From Stenotrophomonas hibiscicola ATCC 19867 (GTDB lineage Bacteria > Pseudomonadota > Gammaproteobacteria > Xanthomonadales > Xanthomonadaceae): a stretch of 64,000 nt of DNA. The notes beneath the pieces were generated by a model. It was given only the letters and a program-made list of their open reading frames with translations, had not been told where the DNA came from and searched no databases. This document shows positions 29,069 to 37,921 of the stretch, piece by piece (the first letter of the stretch is position 1; each line of letters begins with the position of its first letter). The stretch is taken from positions 1 through 64,000 of the forward strand of contig NZ_KB907498.1 of NCBI RefSeq assembly GCF_000382065.1, written 5' to 3'. A program made the position numbers and the translations under genes.

Positions 29069-32000
29069 GCGTTGCCCTCCTGGCGTGCTTCGGTGCCGAG
29101 AGCGCGACCTTCGCGCACCGCGCTGAAGACCACCTGGCTGTTGCGCAGCAGGTCGGCGTAGCCGGCATCGGTGGCGAACGGGTCGGCACCGCGCAGCAGC
29201 AGCTGCCACGCGTCACTTCTGGATTCCCCCCAGGTGCGGTCACTGCCGTGCCACTGCTTCCAGCCTTCGCTGCGCTGCTTTTCTGCCGGCGCGTTGTACA
29301 GCACCCAGCCGGTGTACGGGGCAAAGCGCAGCGGCTCGCGCAGGCCACGCTGGCGCAGCTGCAGCAGCGCACGCAGCGCAGCACGTGCAGCGGGAACGCT
29401 CAATGCCGGCAGCACGTGCGGACCGGGACCGGCATCGCCGCCGTCATGGAACTGCACAAGCGGCAGCGCATCGCCCGCAGCGTTCGCCAGCAGCCAGTCC
29501 AGGCCGTGGCGGATCACTGCATTGCCATTGAGTGTGCCGGCACGCAGGCGCACCAGCCCTTCGGGATGCCGATCGGCCACGCGGCCATGCAGGCGCACGC
29601 CATCGATGTCCACTTCGTAGCGACGGCTTTCCAGTGGTTCGCCCTGCATCCAGCCCAGCAGCGCACTGGCATACGGGCGTGTCTTCAACTGCTCCACCTC
29701 GAACTGGCGCTCGCCCAATGGACCCGACGGCAGCAAGCCACGCGCGCGCAACCGCGGGTACAACGGCTCGGCATCGCCGCTGAGCGTGGCGCGTACCACC
29801 GCCGCCTGCACGCTGCGCTTTTCCGGCCCGCGCGACGAAAGCACCAGCGGTTCCAGGTCATCGACCTCCTCGACATCGTCGGCCAGGCGCAGGCCCAGCG
29901 ACTGTGCGAGGAACTGCCCGGCCGGGTCGCACAGGAAGCGGCGCAGGGTATCGAGCGCGACCTCCTCTTCCACCGCATCGTCGAGCGGCGGCGGCAACGG
30001 TGCATCGAACCACGGCTGCAGGCCACCGCGCTGGCCGGTCAGGCGACCGGCGGCCGGATGCCACTGGCGGCGATAGCTGAAGCGGCGTGGATCGCCATCA
30101 CCGAACGCGGCTGGCGAGAACGGCTGCAAGGCGTGACGCACGGTGAAGTCGCGGACCGCCGCAGTCGGATCGAGGTGATATGCGGCGGCGGCATCGATCA
30201 GTTCGCTGACCAGTACCGACGGCTCACGCACGCTGCCATCGCGCGGATCGGCGCCGAGATAGCTGAGATAGAACACCTCCTGCGCGGCCGCGAACAGCTG
30301 CAGGAACAGGAAGCGGTCATCCTCGCGGGTGGAGCGGTCGCCCGGACGGCGGCGCGGCGTATCCAGCTCGGCGGTGAGCTGGTTGAGACCGGCGGCCGGG
30401 TCACGGCGGGGGAAATCGCCATCATTGAGACCGAGCACGCAGATCACCCGGAACGGCAGCAGCCGCATCGGCACCATGCGGCCGAAACTGATGCCACCGG
30501 TCAGCAGCGGTGCGCGCGTATCGGCCTCCCCCAGTACGCCGGTGAAGTGCGAACGCACCACCTCCGGCGGCACGCCGTCTTCGAAACCGGCCTTGGCGGC
30601 ATCGTCGGCGAACTGGTTGAGCAGCTTGCGCAGGCGCTCCAGCGCGCGCTGGCTGTTGGGCGAGCTGGGCGCGGTGGGCAGCAGTGCGTCCAGCAACGAC
30701 AGCAGGCGCTGCCGCCACTGCGCCGGGGTCAGCAGCTCGCCGAGGCGACGCTGATAGATCGCCAGCACGCGCAACAGGCGCAGCAGCCGGTCCAGCGCGT
30801 CCAGCGCGCCGCCTTCCAGTTCGATCCACGGCGCCACACCGGCCAGGTCAGCCTCACTGCCGGTGGCATGGCCGAGTACCAGGCGATCCAGCGCGAACTG
30901 CCAGGTGTAGGCGTCGTCGGCCGGTGCCTTGTGCTGGTTGCGGTGTTTCGCATCCAGGCCCCAGCGTGCACCGGCCTGCTGCAGCCAGCCATGCAGGCGG
31001 TCGAAGTCCACCGCTTCCAGCCCGGCCGCTTCGGCCAGCGGGGCGCTGGCCAACAGGTCCAGCACTTCGTTCAGGCCAAAGCGCGAGACCGGCAGGCCCA
31101 GCAGATGCACGAACACATCGGCCAGCGGCTCGCCCGCCAGCGGGCTGCTGTCGGCCAGCGCATAAGGAATGTGTTCCTCCTCGCCGCCGCGACCGCCGAA
31201 CACCGCTTCCAGGTACGGCACATAGGGATCGATGTCCGGCGCCAGCACCGCGATCTCACGTGCCTGCAGCGGCGGGTCGAAGCGCGGGTCCTGCAGCAGG
31301 CTGCGCAGCTGGTCGTGCAGTACCTGCAACTCACGCAGGCGGGTGTGGCAGGCGTGTACCTGCAGGCTGGGGTCGTCGCTGCGCAGGCCGTCGCGCAGTT
31401 CACCCGAGGGCAGCGCGCGACGGTGGAACAGGTCACGCTGCAGGCGATGCAGCAGGCTGTCGGACAGGCCACCTTCGTCCAGGCTTGGCCCGGTGTCCTC
31501 CTCCGGATCGGAATAGGCGGCGATTTCGCCGGCCGGATGCACCACCTCGTAACTGCCCAGCACCGCCATGAAGTCGCGCCCGGCCGCACCCCACGCTTCT
31601 AGCAGCCGGTTCTCGCCGGCTGCTTCACCGAAGGGATCCGGTGCGCCACTGCGCAGGCGCTCGGCCAGCGTCTGCAGATCTCCCCAGTACGACTGCACCG
31701 GGGTGGGCATATAGAAGTGCAGCTCGCCTACCCGGGCCTGGGTGGCCATCACCCGCAGCACGTCAGGCGAGATGTTGAGCGTTGCGAACGCGGACATGCG
31801 CGGCGGCAGGCCCTGCGGCAGGGGCTGGCCGGCGCCTTCGAAGCGGTCCAGGTACTCCTGGATGCGGCGGGCGCGGTAGTCGTGACCGCGGGTGATGGTG
31901 CGCCACAGGATCGCCTGCGGGTCGGCCGGATCGGCACCGGCTGCCCAGCGCAGCAGCCAGTCGCGGCGCCAGGCCTGGTACTTCTCGAACACCGAGGCCA

Positions 32001-32412
32001 GCTCGCCGGCCAGCGCCCACGGTTTCAATGCGTCATCGCCGGCAAGATAGGACTGCAGCGCGCGCATCGGCGGCTGCGCCAGCAGCGCCGGGTCGCGCAG
32101 TGCCTGATACAGCTTCCAGTGCAGGCCGGCCGCGTCCAGATCGTCCTGCTCGCCGCTGACGTTGGCCTTCAGCGCCCGCGCCACGAACTCGCCGGGGGTC
32201 AGGAACTGGAGGTTGGCGGCGACGCCGAATTCCGCGGCCAGTGTCGCCTGCAGCCAGCGCCGCATCGCCACCTGCGGGATCAGCACCACTTCCGGCGCCA
32301 GCAGCGGCTGGCCCTGCACCGGCGCACGCACGTTGCGCGCCAGGAGCGCGGCCAGCACGTCCAGGGAATTGGAATGGTAGAGGCGGAAATCGCTGCCCGG
32401 GTCACTCATCAT
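29065..32412 (-). CDS. recC: exodeoxyribonuclease V gamma chain (RecC)
   Basis: Chi-recognition and scaffold subunit of RecBCD, 1115 residues. It opens with FRLYHSNSLDVLAALLA and carries the degenerate helicase-like domains typical of RecC (PFRVICVLGLNDGDFPR near residue 660). It is the first gene of the operon. Two adjacent ATGs (32412 and 32409) could start it, and no strong ribosome site is visible. It diverges from the mla operon across 180 bases. Confidence 0.94.
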   Translation of the reverse strand: MMSDPGSDFRLYHSNSLDVLAALLARNVRAPVQGQPLLAPEVVLIPQVAMRRWLQATLAAEFGVAANLQFLTPGEFVARALKANVSGEQDDLDAAGLHWKLYQALRDPALLAQPPMRALQSYLAGDDALKPWALAGELASVFEKYQAWRRDWLLRWAAGADPADPQAILWRTITRGHDYRARRIQEYLDRFEGAGQPLPQGLPPRMSAFATLNISPDVLRVMATQARVGELHFYMPTPVQSYWGDLQTLAERLRSGAPDPFGEAAGENRLLEAWGAAGRDFMAVLGSYEVVHPAGEIAAYSDPEEDTGPSLDEGGLSDSLLHRLQRDLFHRRALPSGELRDGLRSDDPSLQVHACHTRLRELQVLHDQLRSLLQDPRFDPPLQAREIAVLAPDIDPYVPYLEAVFGGRGGEEEHIPYALADSSPLAGEPLADVFVHLLGLPVSRFGLNEVLDLLASAPLAEAAGLEAVDFDRLHGWLQQAGARWGLDAKHRNQHKAPADDAYTWQFALDRLVLGHATGSEADLAGVAPWIELEGGALDALDRLLRLLRVLAIYQRRLGELLTPAQWRQRLLSLLDALLPTAPSSPNSQRALERLRKLLNQFADDAAKAGFEDGVPPEVVRSHFTGVLGEADTRAPLLTGGISFGRMVPMRLLPFRVICVLGLNDGDFPRRDPAAGLNQLTAELDTPRRRPGDRSTREDDRFLFLQLFAAAQEVFYLSYLGADPRDGSVREPSVLVSELIDAAAAYHLDPTAAVRDFTVRHALQPFSPAAFGDGDPRRFSYRRQWHPAAGRLTGQRGGLQPWFDAPLPPPLDDAVEEEVALDTLRRFLCDPAGQFLAQSLGLRLADDVEEVDDLEPLVLSSRGPEKRSVQAAVVRATLSGDAEPLYPRLRARGLLPSGPLGERQFEVEQLKTRPYASALLGWMQGEPLESRRYEVDIDGVRLHGRVADRHPEGLVRLRAGTLNGNAVIRHGLDWLLANAAGDALPLVQFHDGGDAGPGPHVLPALSVPAARAALRALLQLRQRGLREPLRFAPYTGWVLYNAPAEKQRSEGWKQWHGSDRTWGESRSDAWQLLLRGADPFATDAGYADLLRNSQVVFSAVREGRALGTEARQEGNA

Positions 32413-32526
32413 GCACAGTGTGCAGCACGGCAGGCAGTATTCAATGGTTGGCCCGCCAGCGGTACGGATTGTTCCGGCCCGCCGGCCGATTGTCCCGGCC
32501 TACGCGAGGCCTTGCCGTGCAACAAT

Positions 32527-32541
32527 ACTGGACCGTCCAGT
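32527..32541. promoter_or_regulatory. 15-base palindrome upstream of mlaF (operator-like)
   Basis: ACTGGACCGTCCAGT is a perfect inverted repeat 52 bases before the mlaF start, in the divergent recC-mlaF spacer. Its length and form resemble TetR-family operators. No TetR gene is in the window. The rest of the spacer shows no convincing promoter pair. Confidence 0.4.
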
Positions 32542-32592
32542 CTGCTTATGTTCAGCCGACGGGCCCGATCCTTCGATGTCTAAAAAACGTTA

Positions 32593-33390
32593 ATGGTGCC
32601 CATGTCGGCTTCCACCTCCAGTCTGGTGCAGTTATCCAACGTCCGCATCGACCGGAGCGGGCGCACGATCCTGCGCGACGTGTCGCTGCAGGTGCCTAAG
32701 GGCAGCATCACTGCCGTGCTCGGTCCGTCCGGCAGCGGCAAGTCGACCCTGCTGGCGGCACTGACCGGCGAACTGCGCCCGGTCGCCGGCGAGGTCACCC
32801 TGTTCGGCAAGCCGATCCCGCATGACAGCGGCGCGCTGCTGGAAATGCGCAAGAGCGTGGGCGTGCTGTTGCAGGGCAACGGCCTGCTGACCGACCTCAC
32901 CGTGGCCGAGAACGTCGCCCTGCCGCTGCGTACGCACACCCGCCTGCCGACCGCCGTGCTGCGCCGGCTGGTGCAGATGAAGCTGCATGCGGTGGGCCTG
33001 CTGGCCGCCGCCGATGCCTGGCCGCGCGAGTTGTCCGGTGGCATGGCGCGCCGTGTGGCGCTGGCCCGTGCACTGGCGCTGGACCCGCCGCTGATGATCT
33101 ACGACGAGCCGCTGACCGGGCTGGACCCGATCGCCTCGGGGGTGATCATGAGCCTGATCCAGCGCCTCAACCACAGCCTGGGCCTGACCAGCATCATCGT
33201 CAGCCACCACGTGCACGAGACCCTGCCGATCTGCGACCAGGTGATCGCGATCGCCAATGGCGGCATCGTGTTCCAGGGCACGCCCGAGGCACTGCAGTCC
33301 AGCCAGGACCCGCTGCTGCGGCAGTTCCTGCACGGCCAGCCCGATGGCCCGATTCCGTTCGATGCCGCGCCACGCGCGAGGGTTGCCTGA
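32593..33390 (+). CDS. mlaF: phospholipid ABC transporter ATPase (MlaF)
   Basis: ATP-binding subunit of the Mla retrograde lipid-transport system, which keeps phospholipids out of the outer leaflet of the outer membrane. Walker A is GPSGSGKST (44-52), the signature ELSGGMARRVALARAL, Walker B LMIYDEPLTGLDP. The start may be ATG 32593 or ATG 32602; neither has a clear ribosome site. The stop overlaps the mlaE start (TGATG). First gene of mlaFEDCBA. Confidence 0.93.
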   Translation: MVPMSASTSSLVQLSNVRIDRSGRTILRDVSLQVPKGSITAVLGPSGSGKSTLLAALTGELRPVAGEVTLFGKPIPHDSGALLEMRKSVGVLLQGNGLLTDLTVAENVALPLRTHTRLPTAVLRRLVQMKLHAVGLLAAADAWPRELSGGMARRVALARALALDPPLMIYDEPLTGLDPIASGVIMSLIQRLNHSLGLTSIIVSHHVHETLPICDQVIAIANGGIVFQGTPEALQSSQDPLLRQFLHGQPDGPIPFDAAPRARVA

Positions 33391-34139
33391 TGCCGTTCGT
33401 CCAAGCCACCCGCTCGCTTGGCCGCGCCGGCCTGTTCTCGCTGACCGTGCTGCGCGGTTCGCTGCCCACGCGTGATTTCCTGGCCGAGCTGACCCGCGAG
33501 ATCTACAAGATCGGCGCACGCTCGCTGCCGATCATCGCCGTCGGCGGTGCCTTCGTCGGCCTGGTGCTGACCCTGCAGGGCTACCGCACGCTGACCACCT
33601 TCGGCGCGGCCGACGCGCTGTCGACCCTGCTCGGCCTTTCGCTGTACCGCGAGCTGGCACCGGTGCTGACCGCGTTGCTGTTCATCGGCCGCGCCGGCAG
33701 TTCGATCGCCGCCGAACTGGGCCTGATGCGTGCCACCGACCAGATCAAGGCGCTGGAGCTGATGGCGATCGATCCGGTAGCCAAGGCGGTGGCGCCGCGC
33801 TTCTGGGCGGCGGTGCTGACTGTGCCGTTGCTGACCGGCATCTTCTGTTCGCTGGCGATCAGCGCCAGCTACTTCGAAGCCGTGCACGTGCTGGGCCTGG
33901 ACAACGGCGTGTTCTGGTCGGCGCTGCGCAACAGCGTGGACTTCTGGGACGACTTCGGCGTGGCAATGCTGAAGTCGGCGATCTTCGGCGGCACTGCCGC
34001 GCTGGTGGCCGCCTATGTTGGTTTCCACGCCGAGCCGACCATTGAAGGCACGTCGGTGGCGACCACCCGTGCGGTGGTCAACGCCTCGCTGCTGGTGCTG
34101 ATGTTCAACTTCGTGCTGTCGGCAATGTTGTTCACCTAA
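33390..34139 (+). CDS. mlaE: phospholipid ABC transporter permease (MlaE)
   Basis: Inner-membrane permease of the Mla transporter, 249 residues, family MlaE/DUF140. The conserved cytoplasmic loop ALLFIGRAGSSIAAELGLMRATDQIKALELM, shown here in parts, is the most diagnostic stretch, together with five hydrophobic helices. It works as a dimer with MlaF and the MlaD hexamer. Translationally coupled to mlaF by a one-base overlap; 59 bases separate it from mlaD. Confidence 0.93.
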   Translation: MPFVQATRSLGRAGLFSLTVLRGSLPTRDFLAELTREIYKIGARSLPIIAVGGAFVGLVLTLQGYRTLTTFGAADALSTLLGLSLYRELAPVLTALLFIGRAGSSIAAELGLMRATDQIKALELMAIDPVAKAVAPRFWAAVLTVPLLTGIFCSLAISASYFEAVHVLGLDNGVFWSALRNSVDFWDDFGVAMLKSAIFGGTAALVAAYVGFHAEPTIEGTSVATTRAVVNASLLVLMFNFVLSAMLFT

Positions 34140-34198
34140 CCCCTCCACCGGCGGTGCGCAGGCGCGCGCGGCCACCACGACTCGATCAGGTAATCCAC

Positions 34199-34723
34199 AT
34201 GGCCATCCGCGGTCCCAGACTTGAATTCTCTGTCGGCGCCTTCCTGCTGCTGGCTCTGGCCTCGTTGCTGGTGCTGGCCGTGGCCTCGACCAACCAGCGC
34301 TGGAGCTGGGGCAGTGAGGGCTATGACCTGAAGGCGCGCTTCTCCCAGGTCGGCCAGCTGCGCAAGCAGGCGCCGGTGAAGATCGGCGGCGTGACCGTCG
34401 GCCAGGTCGCTTCGATCGACCTGGACCCGGTGAAGTTCGAATCCATCGTGACGCTGCGCATGGACAGCAAGGTCAAGGACCTGCCGGCGGACACCTCGGC
34501 CGGCATCTTCACCAGTGGTTTGCTCGGCGAGAGCTATGTCGGTCTGCAGCCGGGCGGTGACCCGGACGTGCTGAAGGCCGGCGACGAGATCGTCTTCACC
34601 CAGCCGGCCGTGGACCTGATCCAGCTGGTCGGCAAGTACATGTTCAGTGGCGGCGCCGGTGGCGGCACTGCTCAGAAGCCCAACGATGGCGCGCAGGCGC
34701 CTGCAACGGAACCGCAACCATGA
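34199..34723 (+). CDS. mlaD: MCE-domain substrate-binding subunit (MlaD)
   Basis: Membrane-anchored MCE protein of 174 residues that forms a hexameric lipid-binding ring on the periplasmic face of MlaFE. An N-terminal helix (about 11-30) is followed by the MCE domain (GYDLKARFSQVGQLRKQAPVK, then GVTVGQVASIDLDP, ending with SGLLGESYVGLQPGGD). The last 20 residues are proline- and alanine-rich. The start ATG 34199 is preferred over a frame beginning at 34154. The stop overlaps mlaC (ATGA). Confidence 0.93.
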   Translation: MAIRGPRLEFSVGAFLLLALASLLVLAVASTNQRWSWGSEGYDLKARFSQVGQLRKQAPVKIGGVTVGQVASIDLDPVKFESIVTLRMDSKVKDLPADTSAGIFTSGLLGESYVGLQPGGDPDVLKAGDEIVFTQPAVDLIQLVGKYMFSGGAGGGTAQKPNDGAQAPATEPQP

Positions 34724-35382
34724 AAATGAAACTGATCCCGGCCCTGCTCGCCTCGGCGCTGCTGGCAGCCACCCCGTTCCTGGCCCAGGCCCAGGCCGCT
34801 GCACCTGCCACTGCCGCAACGCAGAGCCAGGCCGGCAAGGTGGTGATCGATGCCAGCAGCCGCATCCTGTCCACGCTGCAGCAGCGAAAGAGCGAGTTCA
34901 CCAGCAACCCGGCCAGCCTGCGCAGCTACATCGACAGCGAACTGACCCGCACCTTCGACCGCGACTACGCCGCGCGTCTGGTGCTGGGCCCGCACGCCCG
35001 CGGCGCTTCCGACGCCGACATCAAGCTGTTTGCCGATGCGATGGCCGACAGCCTGATGCAGCGCTACGGCTCGACCCTGCTCAACATCCAAGGCAAGCCA
35101 AGCTTCCGCCTGAAGGGTGAAAGCCCGCTGCCGGGCAATCGTGGCGTGCGTGTCAGCACCGAACTGGTGCGCGCCGGCAACGAGCCGACTCCGGTCGAGT
35201 ACTGGATGCGCAACGTGAACGGCCAGTGGAAGATCTTCGACGTCAACATTGAAGGTATTTCCTACGTGCAGACCTTCCGCAACCAGTTCGATACCCCGCT
35301 GCGCCAGAAGGGCATCAAGCAGGTGGCCAGCGAATTGCACAGCGGCAGCATGCAGGCCGGGCCCGCGGGCAATGGCAAGTAA
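34720..35382 (+). CDS. mlaC: periplasmic lipid-binding protein (MlaC)
   Basis: Soluble shuttle carrying phospholipids between MlaA at the outer membrane and MlaD at the inner membrane. 220 residues with a signal peptide cleaved about residue 25 (FLAQAQA). The MlaC/Tgt2 fold is seen in FTSNPASLRSYIDSELTRTF and VSTELVRAGNEPTPVEYWM. Starts within the mlaD stop, ends inside the mlaB start. Confidence 0.92.
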   Translation: MKMKLIPALLASALLAATPFLAQAQAAAPATAATQSQAGKVVIDASSRILSTLQQRKSEFTSNPASLRSYIDSELTRTFDRDYAARLVLGPHARGASDADIKLFADAMADSLMQRYGSTLLNIQGKPSFRLKGESPLPGNRGVRVSTELVRAGNEPTPVEYWMRNVNGQWKIFDVNIEGISYVQTFRNQFDTPLRQKGIKQVASELHSGSMQAGPAGNGK

Positions 35383-35683
35383 CGCACTGGCACTGCTGGA
35401 AGGCGACACCCTGCGCCTGCGCGGGGTGCTCGACCGTGCCGCGGTGATCTCGCTGTGGCCGCAGCTGCAGGCCCTGCCGGCAACGCTGTCACGGCTGGAG
35501 CTGGGCGAGGTGGACCGCGTGGACAGCGCCGGCCTGGCGCTGCTGGCCGAGCTGGCCGCACGCGCGCGCAGGAGCGGTCACCCACTGGTCGTCTCCGGCG
35601 CGCCGGCCGGCTACAACGAGCTGAGCGCAGCCTACCGGCTGTCGCCCGATCTGGATTTCAACGCTACTTCTGCTGCGAGCTGA
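35372..35683 (+). CDS. mlaB: STAS-domain protein (MlaB)
   Basis: Cytoplasmic STAS protein of 103 residues that binds and stabilises the MlaF ATPase. The conserved loop LGEVDRVDSAGLALLAELAA contains the serine at the typical anti-sigma-antagonist position. The start ATG 35372 overlaps mlaC by 11 bases. The frame remains open upstream inside mlaC, but this is the natural start. Confidence 0.9.
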   Translation: MASNALALLEGDTLRLRGVLDRAAVISLWPQLQALPATLSRLELGEVDRVDSAGLALLAELAARARRSGHPLVVSGAPAGYNELSAAYRLSPDLDFNATSAAS

Positions 35684-35684
35684 C

Positions 35685-36698
35685 ATGAACGTCGTACGCA
35701 CTCTCCCCTTGATCGTCCTGGCCGCCGCGCTGACCGCCTGCGCCGGCAAGCCCGCACGCAGCGATGCACCGGCAGCCAGTACCGTGGTCCCGGCCAGCAC
35801 CGTCGCCGAGGCCTCCGCCCCCACCGCCGATACCGCTACGATTGATGCCGCGCCGGCCGCAGCCGTGGTTGCCGCCCCTGCACCGGCCACGCCACCCTCC
35901 GTACCGGCCCGCGGCGCCGACACCGATGCGGCCAGGGCCGCAGCGGCGACCGCCCCCGGTGGTGATGACGACTTCGATGCCCTCTATGGCGGCAGCGGCA
36001 ACACCGGCAGTGCGGCAGCCTACGACCCATGGGAACCGTTCAACCGCAAGGTGCACAAGTTCAACAACGCGGTCGACCGCGGCATTGCCCGTCCGCTGGC
36101 CACGGCCTACACCCACGTAGTGCCGCGCTTCGCCCGCACCGGCGTCAGCAACTTCTTCAGCAACCTGCGGGCACCGGTGACCATCACCAACCAGCTGCTG
36201 CAGGGCCGCGGTGCCGATGCCTGGGACAGCCTCGGCCGCTTTCTGATGAACAGCACGCTGGGCATCGGTGGCCTGTTCGATCCGGCCAGCAAGGCGATGG
36301 TGCCGCGCCGCAATGAAGACTTCGGCCAGACCCTGGGTGCGTGGGGCTGGCGGCGTTCGCGCTACGTGGAACTGCCGTTCTTCGGCCCGCGCACCGTACG
36401 CGATGTATTCGGCCTGGCCGGTGACATTCCGCTGTCGCCGATCCGCCGCATCGAGGAGGACAAGGTCCGCATCGGCCTGCAGGGCCTGCAGCTGGTCGAT
36501 ACCCGCGCGCAGCTGCTGGCGGTCGACAACCTGCGTGACACCGCTGTGGACGAGTACTCGCTGGTACGCGATGCGTGGATGCAGCGCCGCAACTACCAGA
36601 TCGAGAACGATCTGCGCAGCAAGCGCGACCGTGGCCACGACGATGCCAATTCGCCGATCCCGGTCGATGCCATGCCGATGCCGAACTGGAGCAACTGA
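35685..36698 (+). CDS. mlaA: outer-membrane lipoprotein MlaA (VacJ)
   Basis: Outer-membrane donut-shaped lipoprotein that extracts phospholipid from the outer leaflet and passes it to MlaC. A lipobox (LTAC, Cys19) is followed by about 85 residues of Ala/Pro/Thr-rich linker, much longer than in E. coli, and then the MlaA domain opening DPWEPFNRKVHKFNNAVDRG with VTITNQLLQGR and TLGIGGLFDPA. It begins 1 base after the mlaB stop. In E. coli this gene lies apart from mlaFEDCB; here all six are one operon, ended by the hairpin at 36718-36750. Confidence 0.92.
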   Translation: MNVVRTLPLIVLAAALTACAGKPARSDAPAASTVVPASTVAEASAPTADTATIDAAPAAAVVAAPAPATPPSVPARGADTDAARAAAATAPGGDDDFDALYGGSGNTGSAAAYDPWEPFNRKVHKFNNAVDRGIARPLATAYTHVVPRFARTGVSNFFSNLRAPVTITNQLLQGRGADAWDSLGRFLMNSTLGIGGLFDPASKAMVPRRNEDFGQTLGAWGWRRSRYVELPFFGPRTVRDVFGLAGDIPLSPIRRIEEDKVRIGLQGLQLVDTRAQLLAVDNLRDTAVDEYSLVRDAWMQRRNYQIENDLRSKRDRGHDDANSPIPVDAMPMPNWSN

Positions 36699-36717
36699 TC
36701 GCTGCAGCCCGTGCATG

Positions 36718-36750
36718 AAAAAACCCCGCCTCGGCGGGGTTTTTCTTTTC
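36718..36750 (+). terminator. Rho-independent terminator of the mla operon
   Basis: Stem CCCCGCC (36724-36730), loop TC, stem GGCGGGG (36733-36739), followed by TTTTT. Preceded by an A-run, so it can also work from the other side for the leftward gene at 36784. Confidence 0.9.
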
Positions 36751-36752
36751 CG

Positions 36753-36775
36753 GTAGGCGCCAACCCTGGTTGGCA
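36753..36775. repeat. SMAG-type REP variant
   Basis: GTAG-headed palindrome with GCGCCAACCCTGGTTGGCA, between the mla terminator and the glutathione peroxidase gene. Confidence 0.6.
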
Positions 36776-36783
36776 CGCTTTCC

Positions 36784-37329
36784 TCAGGCCGCCAGCGCGG
36801 CCTCGATGGCTTCGCGCAGGCGCGCGTCATCGGCAGCCACGTCCGGGGCGAAGCGCGCGATGACCTTGCCGTCGCGGCCAACCAGGAACTTCTCGAAGTT
36901 CCACAGCACCGCCGGTGCTGCGTGGATCGGAATCTCCTTGCTCGCCAGGCGCTCACGCAGCGGGCCTTCGCCGATCGACTGCGGCTGGGCGGCGGTCAGC
37001 TGCTGGTACAGCGGGTGGGTGTCATCACCGGCCACGCTGATCTTGGAGAACATCGGGAAACTGACGTCGTAGGTGAGCTGGCAGAACTGCTGGATCTCCG
37101 CCTCGCTGCCCGGCTCCTGGCCGAGGAAGTTGTTGGCTGGGAAGCCCAGCACTTCCAGGCCCTGCGCGTGCTTTTCCGCATACAGCGCCTGCAGGCCTTC
37201 GTACTGCGGAGTGAGGCCGCACTTGGAGGCGACGTTGACCAGCAGCAGCACCTTGCCCTGGTAGTCGGCAAGCGAGGACGGCTGGCCGTCGATGGTGGTG
37301 AGGGAAATGTCCTGGATCGGGGTGCTCAC
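36784..37329 (-). CDS. glutathione peroxidase family protein
   Basis: Thiol peroxidase of the GPx/BtuE family, 181 residues, reducing hydroperoxides, usually with thioredoxin in bacteria. The active-site region is NVASKCGLTPQYEGLQ with the peroxidatic cysteine; GFPANNFLGQEPG and the late WNFEKFLVGRDGKV carry the conserved Gln-, Asn- and Trp-containing motifs. GTG 37329 (preceded by GGAG) is chosen over an upstream ATG at 37368, because the extra residues are not conserved-looking. Confidence 0.9.
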   Translation of the reverse strand: MSTPIQDISLTTIDGQPSSLADYQGKVLLLVNVASKCGLTPQYEGLQALYAEKHAQGLEVLGFPANNFLGQEPGSEAEIQQFCQLTYDVSFPMFSKISVAGDDTHPLYQQLTAAQPQSIGEGPLRERLASKEIPIHAAPAVLWNFEKFLVGRDGKVIARFAPDVAADDARLREAIEAALAA

Positions 37330-37386
37330 GTGGGGCTCCGGCAACAGCGGGAAATGGCCCACCAGCATAGCGCTGTGCGCGCGGTT

Positions 37387-37445
37387 GTAGAGCCGAGCCT
37401 ACGCTCGGCTGCTGTGGCATCAGCCGAGCGTGGGCTCGGCTCTAC
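37387..37445. repeat. SMAG-type REP pair (GTAGAGCCGAGCC...)
   Basis: Two inverted GTAG-headed units (GTAGAGCCGAGCCTACGCTC and its mirror) facing each other around a 12-base spacer. The same variant recurs at 40208, 45976 and 50615. Confidence 0.85.
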
Positions 37446-37454
37446 ACGCAGGAT

Positions 37455-37850
37455 TCAATCCACGCAGATCGTGCCCTGCGCCTTGCCGTCATCAATGCGC
37501 TGGCGGCAACCGAAGTTCTGGCGCACGTCGCGCTGGCAGGTACCGGTGACGGCACTGCCGGCGGCCACGTCGCCCGTGGCCAGGCACTGGCCGCTGCAGT
37601 CGCTCTTGCGGCTGCAGGCCTTGCCGGCGTCGGCATAGGGAATCACGCACTGCTCGCGCTGCAGCCGGCCGAGCCGCTGCAGGGTGCCACCGGCGGCCTG
37701 GCAGTCCACGTCGCGCGCTTCGCGGTACGCCTCGTCCGCTTCGGGGGTGCTGGAGGCGGCCTGCGTGGTCGTGTCCACGGTCGTTGGCGTGCTGCTGCAG
37801 GCGGCGAGCAGCGCGGTCAGGACAAGGCTGGTGAAGCGGGGCAGGCGCAT
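37455..37850 (-). CDS. cysteine-rich lipoprotein of unknown function
   Basis: A 131-residue exported lipoprotein: lipobox LLAAC with the acylated Cys18, then a Thr/Ser-rich spacer, then a compact domain with eight further cysteines (DVDC, EQC, KAC, SDC, GQC, GTC, FGC, TIC), probably four disulfides in the periplasm. I do not recognise the family. ATG 37850 is preferred over 37892 because it places the signal sequence at the N-terminus. Confidence 0.75.
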   Translation of the reverse strand: MRLPRFTSLVLTALLAACSSTPTTVDTTTQAASSTPEADEAYREARDVDCQAAGGTLQRLGRLQREQCVIPYADAGKACSRKSDCSGQCLATGDVAAGSAVTGTCQRDVRQNFGCRQRIDDGKAQGTICVD

Positions 37851-37921
37851 GGCGGTACCTGGTCGAAGCGGACAGGCCGCCAGCATACCCATCGGCGATG
37901 CAGGCGGCGTGTCAGTGTGGC

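Noticed and set aside
29248..31602. A 784-codon open frame opposite recC
   Set aside because: Mirror frame of recC, composition typical of antisense in high-GC DNA.
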